A model generated the notes under the pieces. That model searched no databases. It saw only the letters and a list, made by a program, of their open reading frames with translations, and was not told the origin of the DNA. Both the position numbers and the translations under genes were made by a program. A stretch of 39,844 nt of DNA, from NCBI RefSeq assembly GCF_019683755.1, contig NZ_JADGHT010000006.1, forward strand, positions 1 to 39,844. The letters are read 5' to 3'. The DNA comes from Thermogemmatispora sp. Its GTDB lineage: Bacteria > Chloroflexota > Ktedonobacteria > Ktedonobacterales > Ktedonobacteraceae. This document shows positions 1-6,119 of the stretch, one piece after another (position 1 is the stretch's first letter; every line of letters starts with the position of its first letter).

Positions 1-1
1 C

Positions 2-715
2 GGCCATGTGGTCGAGAGTGCACGTGATACCTTTACGTCGGGAACGACTCCGGTGGAGGGCTACAGTACGGCTATCGCCGATGCGCTGGCCCATCAGGCT
101 GATGTGATCTTTCTGGCCGGCACCGATGTCGATGCAGTGCGTCTAGCCCATGAGATCGGTATTCTGTCGCGGGCCCAGCCGGATAATACGGCGCTGGCCA
201 ATTTAAAGGTGTTGACGGGTCCGGCTGTTGCTACGAGCCTGCTCCTGGGCGAGGGAGATAGCGCCGATGCTTTCTTGGCCCGTTCCTTTCCCGAGGATAT
301 GCAGCGCATTTATGTCCTGGCCTATGCCGATCCAAGCGAGTGGAGCAATGTGCCGCAGTTGGAGCAGCCTACGCTCTTCACCGACTGGGCCGGTATTTTC
401 CAGAACCAGAAGGAGAGCGCTAATAATGCTCCACCCCCCGATCAAAATGCCATCATGACTTATGATGCGGTGCGTGTCCTGGCTCGCGCAGCCTCTTATG
501 TCAAGGGCGCGCTCAATGGCCCCAATGTGCGCGCTATGCTCAATGCCCTTGGCAACGGTCCCCTACCGGCCTTTGACGGCGCCAGCGGTCGCATTAGCTT
601 CGATTCGCTAGGGAACCCGGGCGATAAGGCGCTGGTGATGCTCCAGGTTCGCCAGGACCAAACGACTGGGGCTTCCACGTTTGCAATGGTTCGTCTGTTT
701 GGGGCACTACACTGA
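2..715 (+). CDS. Periplasmic binding protein, ABC-type (3' part of gene)
   Basis: The reading frame is already open at the left edge, so only the C-terminal ~237 residues are present and the true start lies outside the window. The stretch looks like the second half of a type I periplasmic binding protein of the branched-chain amino acid (LivJ, Peripla_BP_6) class: an alternating beta-alpha core (VIFLAGTDVDAVRLAHEI), a later 'MTYDAVRVLARA' helix and a 'GASGRISFDSLGNPGDKALVMLQV' ending, the usual closing segment 'G.I.FD..G.......v.v' of these receptors. In this family the protein captures a small ligand outside the membrane for an ABC importer, or acts as a sensory receptor domain. A GTG at position 8 is in frame but is an internal codon, not a start. 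The ligand cannot be read from the sequence. A strong hairpin follows the stop. Confidence 0.7.
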   Translation, partial: GHVVESARDTFTSGTTPVEGYSTAIADALAHQADVIFLAGTDVDAVRLAHEIGILSRAQPDNTALANLKVLTGPAVATSLLLGEGDSADAFLARSFPEDMQRIYVLAYADPSEWSNVPQLEQPTLFTDWAGIFQNQKESANNAPPPDQNAIMTYDAVRVLARAASYVKGALNGPNVRAMLNALGNGPLPAFDGASGRISFDSLGNPGDKALVMLQVRQDQTTGASTFAMVRLFGALH

Positions 716-778
716 CGCATCTTCCCCTCGTCAGAAGGCCAGCCACGCTGGCGCATGAGGCGTGATCCTCTCCAGGAA

Positions 779-819
779 CTCCATGCCGATCGGCTGTGCC
801 CAGTCCGATCGGCATGGAG
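779..819 (+). terminator. Terminator hairpin after the binding-protein gene
   Basis: A perfect 15-bp inverted repeat (779-793 and 805-819, arms CTCCATGCCGATCGG / CCGATCGGCATGGAG) has an 11-nt loop. It sits 64 bases after the stop and is followed by the moderately T-rich run ctgcttgtttgctt. It fits a rho-independent terminator separating the binding protein from threonine aldolase. Confidence 0.65.
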
Positions 820-875
820 CTGCTTGTTTGCTTGTCGCCGTCTGACAGGGTCTTCACGCCTCTCTCCTCCTCGGA

Positions 876-905
876 TTCGCCTTTGAGAGGTGTATGCGGT
901 ATACT
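876..905 (+). promoter_or_regulatory. Weak promoter candidate for threonine aldolase
   Basis: A good -10 box TATACT (900-905) lies about 95 bases before the start codon. The best -35 at normal distance is poor (TTCGCC, 876-881, 18-bp spacer). A nearer TTGAGA (883-888) is only 11 bp away, too close for a standard promoter. Confidence 0.3.
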
Positions 906-998
906 GAAAGCAGCTTTGCCAGTCTGGTCTGGCCGGAGCTGGCCTGGTAGGCCAGTATCTTGCTGGGAGGGCAATATAGCAGGAAGAAGGAGCGCACG

Positions 999-2078
999 AT
1001 GGTGATCGATCTGCGCAGCGATACGGTGACTCAGCCAACGCCCGCGATGCGTGAGGCCATGTATCGCGCCGAGGTCGGTGATGATGTCTATGGCGAAGAT
1101 CCAACGGTGAACCGCTTGCAGGAATTGGCAGCGGAGCGCCTTGGTAAGGAGGCGGCGCTCTTTGTGACCAGTGGCACGATGGGGAATACGACGGCCCTGC
1201 TGACGCATGTGGGACGTGGCGCGGCGGCTATTGTGGGTGACCAGGCCCATATCTATCGCTATGAGGGCGGGGGCGCGTCCCGCCTGGGCGGTATTCAACT
1301 CTGGGTGGTGCCCAATCAGCCAGATGGGTCCTTCGATCTGCAGCAGCTCGCCTCGGCCATCACCGATGAGAGCGATGAGCATACGCCGCCAACGGCTCTG
1401 CTGTGTTTGGAGAATACGCATAATCGCTGCGGGGGGTGCGTGCTTTCCCTGGAGCAGATGACAACTCTCTGCCGTCTGGCTCATGCGCACGGCCTCCGGG
1501 TCCACGTTGATGGGGCCCGGATCTTTAATGCAGCCGTGGCTCTGGGCGTGCCCGCCAGTCAACTTGTTGCTGAGGCCGACTCGGTAATGTTTTGCCTTTC
1601 GAAGGGTCTGAGTGCCCCCGTCGGTTCGTTGTTGGTTGGCAGCCGGGACTTTATCCGGCGCGCACGCAGGACGCGGAAGGTGCTCGGTGGCGGTCTGCGT
1701 CAGGCTGGCATCCTGGCCGCCGCCGGTATTGTGGCCTTGGAGCAGATGGTCGATCGTCTGGCCGAGGACCACGAGCATGCTCGCTTTCTGGCTCAGCGCC
1801 TGGCCGAGCTGCCCCAGGTGCGCCTTGATCCACCGCGTGTGCAGACTAATATCGTGCTCTTCCGTCTGCACGATGGCGAGCGCGTTCTGAGCGAGAAGGA
1901 TTGCAGCGAGTTTCTGGCTCGCCTCAAGGATGAGGGCCTATTGCTGAGCAGTATGGGTGATGGTCTGCTGCGGGCCGTGACCCATTATGGCATCGAGCGC
2001 TCACATCTTGAAAAGGCTTTGGTAGTAATAAAGCGCACACTGGATGCGATGCTGCCACGCAGTGCTCAGAGAAGATGA
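999..2078 (+). CDS. ltaE: Low-specificity L-threonine aldolase
   Basis: PLP enzyme of fold type I that splits L-threonine or L-allo-threonine into glycine and acetaldehyde, in the cytoplasm; 359 aa, near the family's usual 330-360. The N-terminus is classic for the family: 'DLRSDTVTQPT.AMR.AM' (residues 4-21) then 'VGDDVYGEDPTVNRLQ'. Asp171 in 'HVDGAR' should hold the pyridine nitrogen of PLP, and Lys202 in 'CLSKGLSAPVGS' is the Schiff-base lysine. The ATG at 999 is preceded by AGGAAGAAGGAG at good spacing. In-frame codons reaching back to 960 lack family similarity. It stands alone between a terminator and an unrelated membrane protein gene. It could serve glycine supply or threonine breakdown; the family is clear. 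Confidence 0.93.
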   Translation: MVIDLRSDTVTQPTPAMREAMYRAEVGDDVYGEDPTVNRLQELAAERLGKEAALFVTSGTMGNTTALLTHVGRGAAAIVGDQAHIYRYEGGGASRLGGIQLWVVPNQPDGSFDLQQLASAITDESDEHTPPTALLCLENTHNRCGGCVLSLEQMTTLCRLAHAHGLRVHVDGARIFNAAVALGVPASQLVAEADSVMFCLSKGLSAPVGSLLVGSRDFIRRARRTRKVLGGGLRQAGILAAAGIVALEQMVDRLAEDHEHARFLAQRLAELPQVRLDPPRVQTNIVLFRLHDGERVLSEKDCSEFLARLKDEGLLLSSMGDGLLRAVTHYGIERSHLEKALVVIKRTLDAMLPRSAQRR

Positions 2079-2153
2079 GCAGAGCTACAGCCCTTTCCAG
2101 CGAAAGAGGCGTAGGGATTGGAAGAGCAGCGCACTCTTGCGTTCTCCTCCAAG

Positions 2154-2177
2154 AGGGAGAGCAGGCTCTCTCTCCCT
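2154..2177 (+). terminator. Possible weak terminator hairpin
   Basis: An 8-bp inverted repeat AGGGAGAG / CTCTCCCT (2154-2161, 2170-2177) with an 8-nt loop lies between the aldolase gene and the next gene. No T-tract follows, so a terminator role is weak. Confidence 0.25.
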
Positions 2178-2222
2178 AGGCTTTCCCAGGGGTAGAGGAG
2201 AGCCAGTCAAGCGAGGAATGGC

Positions 2223-2948
2223 ATGATGATGGGAAATTCGCCAGCAAACTGGCGTCAGCAGATGAAAGCCGCTCGCCGCCTGGCCCGCCAGCAAGCCCGA
2301 CTTTACCGCCACGAGGCACGGCGACAGGCGCGCGCCTATCGCCGCCAGCTCCGCGCAGATCAGCGGGGGCGTCTCTCTGCCAAGCCGCTTGCCGCCTTGG
2401 GCACGCTCATTATGATTGCAACTTTTGCCGGCATGGGGTATGTTCTCGTCCACGGGAGCTGGCATCTCCTCTTGACGATTTTCTTTGGCGGTTTGGCTAT
2501 GAGTAGCTTTTTGCATGCGCTGGCTCAAGGACGGTGGAGAGCGAGCCTGAACAGTCTTGTCTATCTGTTGGCCACTGCCGCTTTCTTCCTTAGTGGTTCC
2601 TGGACCTGGTTCCTGCTGGCGTTGCTCTGCTCTTTCACCATCAACAGCGTCGAACAAGGTCTAAAGAGCCTGTTTGGTAGACATCCCTCCCGATCATCTC
2701 CATCGCTCCCTATCAGCACAGCAGCGCCAGCGCCGGCCTCGGAGGCGAGCGCGAACAGCGCTCCAGAGCCGCCCTATGCGCCCTACCATCAGGGTTACTC
2801 TGCGCAGAGCAGGCGGGCAGTCAGCGCCGCGCCCGGTAGAGCCGTTGCAACACCAGAAGCGCAGGCTGCTTCCACAAGCCACTATACGCAGCCGCTGATC
2901 TCCTATCCTGAAGAAAGCCCCCAGGTCCTGCCGCCGCAGTCTCATTAA
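2223..2948 (+). CDS. Membrane protein with basic N-terminus and Pro/Ser-rich tail, function unknown
   Basis: I do not recognise a family for this 241-residue protein. The first ~50 residues are strongly basic and helical (repeated R, Q, A, for example 'ARRLARQQARLYRHEARRQARAYRRQLRADQ'). Then come three or four hydrophobic segments (about residues 56-78, 82-100, 110-140), and a ~90-residue tail rich in Ser, Pro and Ala that is probably disordered. The amphipathic basic head could lie on the membrane or bind nucleic acid or anionic lipid; that is inference. ATG at 2223 has GAGGA at 2213-2217; two further ATGs follow directly (2226, 2229), so the exact start is uncertain by one or two codons. 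The gene stands alone, with its own downstream promoter region for the next operon. Confidence 0.72.
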   Translation: MMMGNSPANWRQQMKAARRLARQQARLYRHEARRQARAYRRQLRADQRGRLSAKPLAALGTLIMIATFAGMGYVLVHGSWHLLLTIFFGGLAMSSFLHALAQGRWRASLNSLVYLLATAAFFLSGSWTWFLLALLCSFTINSVEQGLKSLFGRHPSRSSPSLPISTAAPAPASEASANSAPEPPYAPYHQGYSAQSRRAVSAAPGRAVATPEAQAASTSHYTQPLISYPEESPQVLPPQSH

Positions 2949-2977
2949 GGGTGGGCGCTCGCCCCCTCTTGGTGACC

Positions 2978-3006
2978 TTGCAGCTCCCTCTGGGACGCGG
3001 TAGAAT
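2978..3006 (+). promoter_or_regulatory. Promoter of the SDR/DUF2236 pair
   Basis: TTGCAG (2978-2983), 17-bp spacer, TAGAAT (3001-3006). Predicted transcription start is near 3013, about 88 bases before the ATG at 3101. This excludes the longer GTG-initiated reading frame that begins at 2951. Confidence 0.62.
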
Positions 3007-3100
3007 CCGCACAGGAGCCTTGTTCTGCCTGTTTCTTTCCAGGGCAGAAGCCAGGGCGATTACGGTAGAGCTTGTTGAGAAGCAAGAGGAGCTGCGAGCA

Positions 3101-3952
3101 ATGACATTGACAGCGATCGCAGACGCTGTGGCCGTCGTGACGGGAGCGGCCAGCGGCATTGGTCTGGCTACAGCCCGCGCCCTCCGTAAGCGAGGCGCAC
3201 ACGTTGTGCTTGCCGACATAAACGCCGATGGCTTGAGAGAGGCCTCTCAACGCTTACAGCAAGAAGGTGACGCTCAGGAGCACGGCAAAGTGCTGGCCGT
3301 CGTCACTGACGTCACCGTTGCTTCTCAGGTTGAGGAACTGATGCGGCAAGCAGCGGCACTTGACGGCGGTCATCTCGACCTGGTAGTGACCAGCGCCGGT
3401 ATCGGACGCGGCGGGTCGATCGATAGCTTCTCCGCCCAGGATATGGAAGCCCTGCTGACAATCAACTTCATGGGCACCTTCCACTGTGTCAAAGCGGCCT
3501 TGCCAATCATGCGGCGCCAGGGCCGGGGTCACTTCATCTTTCTCTCGTCGGTGGCCGGTAAATTGCCGGTGCCCGCCCTCAGTGGCTACTGCGCAAGCAA
3601 GTGGGCTGTACGCGGCTTTGCTGCTGCACTGCGAGCAGAACTCTATGGCAGCGGGATCGGTATCACCACGGTCTATCCTTCCTGGGTCGATACACCAATG
3701 GTTCACCAGGCCGAGGCCGACTCGCAGCTCCTCAACATCCAAGCCCTGCTCACTCCCGAGCAGGTTGCTGACGAGATGATCCAGGCGGCCCTGCACGACC
3801 GACGCGATCTGACGCTGGCACCGGATCGCGATACAGCCTTGATCCTGCAAGTCATGCAGCAAGACCCTGAGAAGGCCGAAGAGCTGATGGGGCGCGCCTT
3901 TCAACAGCGCCTGGCCCAGCTTCAGGGATCAGGCCAGGAGCAGGCCTCTTAG
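3101..3952 (+). CDS. Short-chain dehydrogenase/reductase (classical SDR)
   Basis: NAD(P)-dependent oxidoreductase with a Rossmann fold, 283 aa. Visible motifs: cofactor loop 'TGAASGIG' (residues 14-21); Asp39 after the second strand, which favours NAD over NADP in this family; Asn122; and the catalytic Ser150 with 'YCASK' Tyr163 and Lys167. The usual 'NNAG' turn reads 'TSAG' (97-100), a mild departure. The substrate is not predictable from sequence. ATG at 3101 has AGAGGAGC eight bases upstream and a promoter at 2978-3006. The DUF2236 gene begins 98 bases downstream on the same strand with no clear terminator between, so the two may be cotranscribed. The C-terminal ~45 residues are Gln/Glu-rich. 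Confidence 0.9.
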   Translation: MTLTAIADAVAVVTGAASGIGLATARALRKRGAHVVLADINADGLREASQRLQQEGDAQEHGKVLAVVTDVTVASQVEELMRQAAALDGGHLDLVVTSAGIGRGGSIDSFSAQDMEALLTINFMGTFHCVKAALPIMRRQGRGHFIFLSSVAGKLPVPALSGYCASKWAVRGFAAALRAELYGSGIGITTVYPSWVDTPMVHQAEADSQLLNIQALLTPEQVADEMIQAALHDRRDLTLAPDRDTALILQVMQQDPEKAEELMGRAFQQRLAQLQGSGQEQAS

Positions 3953-4050
3953 CCGAGGGTGCCCAGGCAGAGAGCAAGAAGCCCTGAGAAAAGTGAAAGG
4001 AGGAGCTGGCTGCAGGGCCAGGCCAAGAGCAAGCGAGGAGAAGAAGACGC

Positions 4051-4962
4051 ATGACAGAGGCCAGACAAGCCAAGCCTAGCCAGAACGAGGTTGGCTCTTA
4101 CGGTTACTACGGACCCGAAAGCGTTACGTGGAAAATTACACGCGAGGCGGCGATTCTGCTAGGGGGAGCACGCGCCGTCTTATTGCAGATCGCTCATCCG
4201 CTCGTGGCCGAGGGCGTCTATACCCATAGCAGCTACCTCACTGACCCGCTGGCGCGCACCTTGCATACGTTCATGCTCGGCCAGATCCTTACCTTTGGAG
4301 ATCGGCCCGAGGCTCACGAGGCAGCACGCACCATCAACCGTCTCCACGCTGGCGTCTTTGGCCATCTGTCTCATGATGCCGGCGCTTTTCGTCGCGGGAC
4401 CTTCTACCGGGCCCGCGATCAGGAGCTCCTTCTGTGGGTTCATGCTACCCTGGTCGACACGGCGTTGCTCTTCTACACCAGTCTGATTGGATCTTTGAGC
4501 GCCGATGAGCAGGAGCGCTACTATCAGGAAAGCAAGGCTCAGGCGCGCTTACTGGGATTGCAGCCCAGGCATATGCCGGCGACGCTGGCCGACCTGCAGC
4601 GCTATGTGGCGGATATGGTCGAGAGCGATCGGCTGGCAGCCACGCCTCAGGCGCGCCGCCTGGCTCATACGGTGCTGTTTCCACCGCTGCCAACTGTCTT
4701 CCGCCCAGTGCTCCATCTCCATTTTTTGATCACTTGCGGCTTCCTGCCGGAGCCGGTGCGCGCCCTTTATGGCTATCCCTGGGGGCCAGGCCACCAACAA
4801 GCCTTTGAGCTGATTATCCAAGGACTACGGAGTACGTTACCTCATCTACCACTCAGGCTGCGCACCTTGCCGGTGACGCGCCACATCATGGAGCGTCGCC
4901 TCTCTTCAATCCGCCTACAAGCGTATGCCCGCTCGGTGCGCGAAGCACGCGCCTCAGCGTAA
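4051..4962 (+). CDS. DUF2236 / MpaB-family (latex-clearing-like) oxygenase-related protein
   Basis: The 303-residue protein matches the DUF2236 family ('ER-bound oxygenase mpaB/rubber oxygenase catalytic domain'): 'ITREAAILLGGARAVLLQIAHPLVAEGV' (29-56), 'DPLARTLHTF...FGD' (65-84) and 'INRLHAGVFGHL' (95-106) are its typical blocks, with His49 and His99 as likely haem or metal neighbours. Characterised relatives include rubber oxygenase Lcp and fungal MpaB, which cleave hydrocarbon double bonds; most bacterial members are uncharacterised, so the substrate is unknown. No signal peptide is visible, so it is probably cytoplasmic or loosely membrane-bound. ATG at 4051 follows GCGAGGAG. It lies 98 bases after an SDR gene, a pairing that suggests oxidation of a hydrophobic compound followed by dehydrogenation (inference). 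Confidence 0.85.
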   Translation: MTEARQAKPSQNEVGSYGYYGPESVTWKITREAAILLGGARAVLLQIAHPLVAEGVYTHSSYLTDPLARTLHTFMLGQILTFGDRPEAHEAARTINRLHAGVFGHLSHDAGAFRRGTFYRARDQELLLWVHATLVDTALLFYTSLIGSLSADEQERYYQESKAQARLLGLQPRHMPATLADLQRYVADMVESDRLAATPQARRLAHTVLFPPLPTVFRPVLHLHFLITCGFLPEPVRALYGYPWGPGHQQAFELIIQGLRSTLPHLPLRLRTLPVTRHIMERRLSSIRLQAYARSVREARASA

Positions 4963-5301
4963 GGAAGGCATACGAGGGAGGAGTGGGCCAGCGTCCAGAG
5001 CGATCATCAGCAGCATGAGAACAATGGAGAGTGGAGAGGCACCTCAACATCTTTAGATAAGCGACAATCGCAAGCCCGCAGAGAGATAGAGCACAAGATC
5101 TGCGAGAGGCGGATGACAAAGCAAGCAAGCAGCAAGCGGAGACCTGGCTGAGCCGGGACCAGACAGACCCCGGGACGGTCAGATCCCGCTGGCTGCTAGC
5201 CGGGCGCAGAGATAGCTGAGGGCGCCAGCGACGCAGGCGGCTATCAGTAAGCAACCTGGCAGCCATGAGGCAACCTGCGCAGCACGCAGCAGACCTCTCT
5301 G
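4963..5301. other. Gene-free stretch between convergent genes
   Basis: No reading frame here has a credible ribosome binding site or family resemblance. The sequence is rich in short agcaagca-type repeats. I see no convincing terminator or promoter. Confidence 0.5.
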
Positions 5302-5457
5302 CTAGTGCGAGACAGCCCCACTTGCAAAGAACGCCAACAGCAGCAGCCAGCTTATCACAAAAGCCACCAGCAGGCGAATTGTCCAACTAGAGAGTATACG
5401 TCCTGGCTGACGACGGGCTGAGGCGCTCTCGTGCACAGATGAGCTTTCTCCACCCAT
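5302..5457 (-). CDS. Small single-span membrane peptide (51 aa)
   Basis: A 51-residue protein with a polar, Ser/Arg-rich first half and one C-terminal hydrophobic span (about residues 28-46, 'RLLVAFVISWLLLLAFFASG'). The start is chosen because the ATG at 5457 is preceded by a near-perfect AAAGGAGG six bases upstream; an in-frame ATG further upstream at 5520 has no such site. A promoter candidate lies at 5544-5572. No family is recognised. The basic residues just before the span predict the N-terminus inside and the C-terminus outside. Its location between DUF2236 and DUF971 genes gives no functional hint. It may be a small regulatory or toxin-like membrane peptide, but nothing in the sequence proves that. 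Confidence 0.65.
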   Translation of the reverse strand: MGGESSSVHESASARRQPGRILSSWTIRLLVAFVISWLLLLAFFASGAVSH

Positions 5458-5543
5458 AGAGAACCTCCTTTCCCAAAGACGGCGCTCACTCTTCTGCAGC
5501 GAGATATACATGTCTGCCACTGTCTAGATGTACTACATTTATT

Positions 5544-5572
5544 ACTATGACCCAGAGGGCCGTCTTTGTTAA
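5544..5572 (-). promoter_or_regulatory. Promoter candidate for the 51-aa membrane peptide
   Basis: On the minus strand TTAACA (5572-5567), 17-bp spacer, CATAGT (5549-5544). The predicted transcript start is ~80 bases before the ATG at 5457. Confidence 0.38.
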
Positions 5573-5602
5573 GGGGAACAGGACTTCTGGATTGTTCTTA
5601 TA

Positions 5603-5944
5603 TCACTTGTCGCTGGCACGACACTGCGGGCATTCACAAAGCTGGCGCAGTTTTTCAAAGGTAAAGATACCCGTGCGATGACCATCCTCCCAGATAGGAG
5701 TCAGGCCATAGCGTCCCACCGGTTCCAAGTTGACCAGCGTCGTTTCTTCCGTCGTCAGATGTTGCCGACGCTGCAACCTACCAGGCGCACCTCCCTCGCC
5801 AGCACAGATAGCACAGGGACAGGCACGGCGCAGCCTCTCCCAAGAGTAGATGCCTTCATGCCCATCGCTCCAGCTCAAGATCAGACGTCGCTGCTGGTCA
5901 TCCAGCAGAAAAGAAGTGGGAAAGACATCGCGTGCTTCTTGCAT
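5603..5944 (-). CDS. DUF971 (GBBH-like N-terminal domain) protein
   Basis: A 113-residue stand-alone DUF971 protein. The family signature is clear: 'L.LSWSDGHEGIYSWERLRRACPCAIC.GE' at about residues 22-52, then 'VGRYGLTPIWEDGHRTGIFTFEKLRQLCECPQC' toward the C-terminus. Four cysteines form CPCAIC and CECPQC pairs, a likely metal-binding (zinc or Fe-S) arrangement. Single-domain DUF971 proteins occur beside Fe-S and molybdenum-cofactor genes in many bacteria and have no agreed biochemical role. The ATG at 5944 has AAGGAGC seven bases upstream; a GTG ten codons earlier lacks a site. A strong promoter lies at 6054-6081. The second pair and the closing 'RASDK' are intact, so the gene is full length. 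Confidence 0.88.
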   Translation of the reverse strand: MQEARDVFPTSFLLDDQQRRLILSWSDGHEGIYSWERLRRACPCAICAGEGGAPGRLQRRQHLTTEETTLVNLEPVGRYGLTPIWEDGHRTGIFTFEKLRQLCECPQCRASDK

Positions 5945-6053
5945 TGTTCCGCTCCTTGGAGCGAACTCTCCCACACGGAGAACCAGCCAGCCGGCTCGAG
6001 TGGTGGCCGGCCTCGCTTATGGCTACTCGCTCCTCTTTTTGTACTCCAGCCCC

Positions 6054-6081
6054 ATTATATCCCACCGTTGTTCTTGAGCAA
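6054..6081 (-). promoter_or_regulatory. Promoter of the DUF971 gene
   Basis: On the minus strand TTGCTC (6081-6076), 16-bp spacer, consensus TATAAT (6059-6054), about 105 bases before the start codon at 5944. Confidence 0.6.
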
Positions 6082-6091
6082 CTGTCAGAGC

Positions 6092-6119
6092 GGCCCGCTT
6101 GCTAGAAGAGGAGCGGGCC
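6092..6119 (-). terminator. Hairpin across the stop codon of the CHAT gene
   Basis: A perfect 8-bp inverted repeat GGCCCGCT / AGCGGGCC (6092-6099, 6112-6119) with a 12-nt loop contains the CHAT gene stop. No T-run follows, so it may be a weak terminator or a 3'-end stabiliser. Confidence 0.35.

Noticed and set aside
883-905. TTGAGA plus TATACT before threonine aldolase as a promoter
   Set aside because: The spacer is only 11 bp, too short for sigma-A recognition.
4886-5386. 166-codon minus-strand frame
   Set aside because: It overlaps the DUF2236 gene end and the 51-residue peptide, is Cys/Ser/Arg-rich without family likeness, and has no ribosome site.
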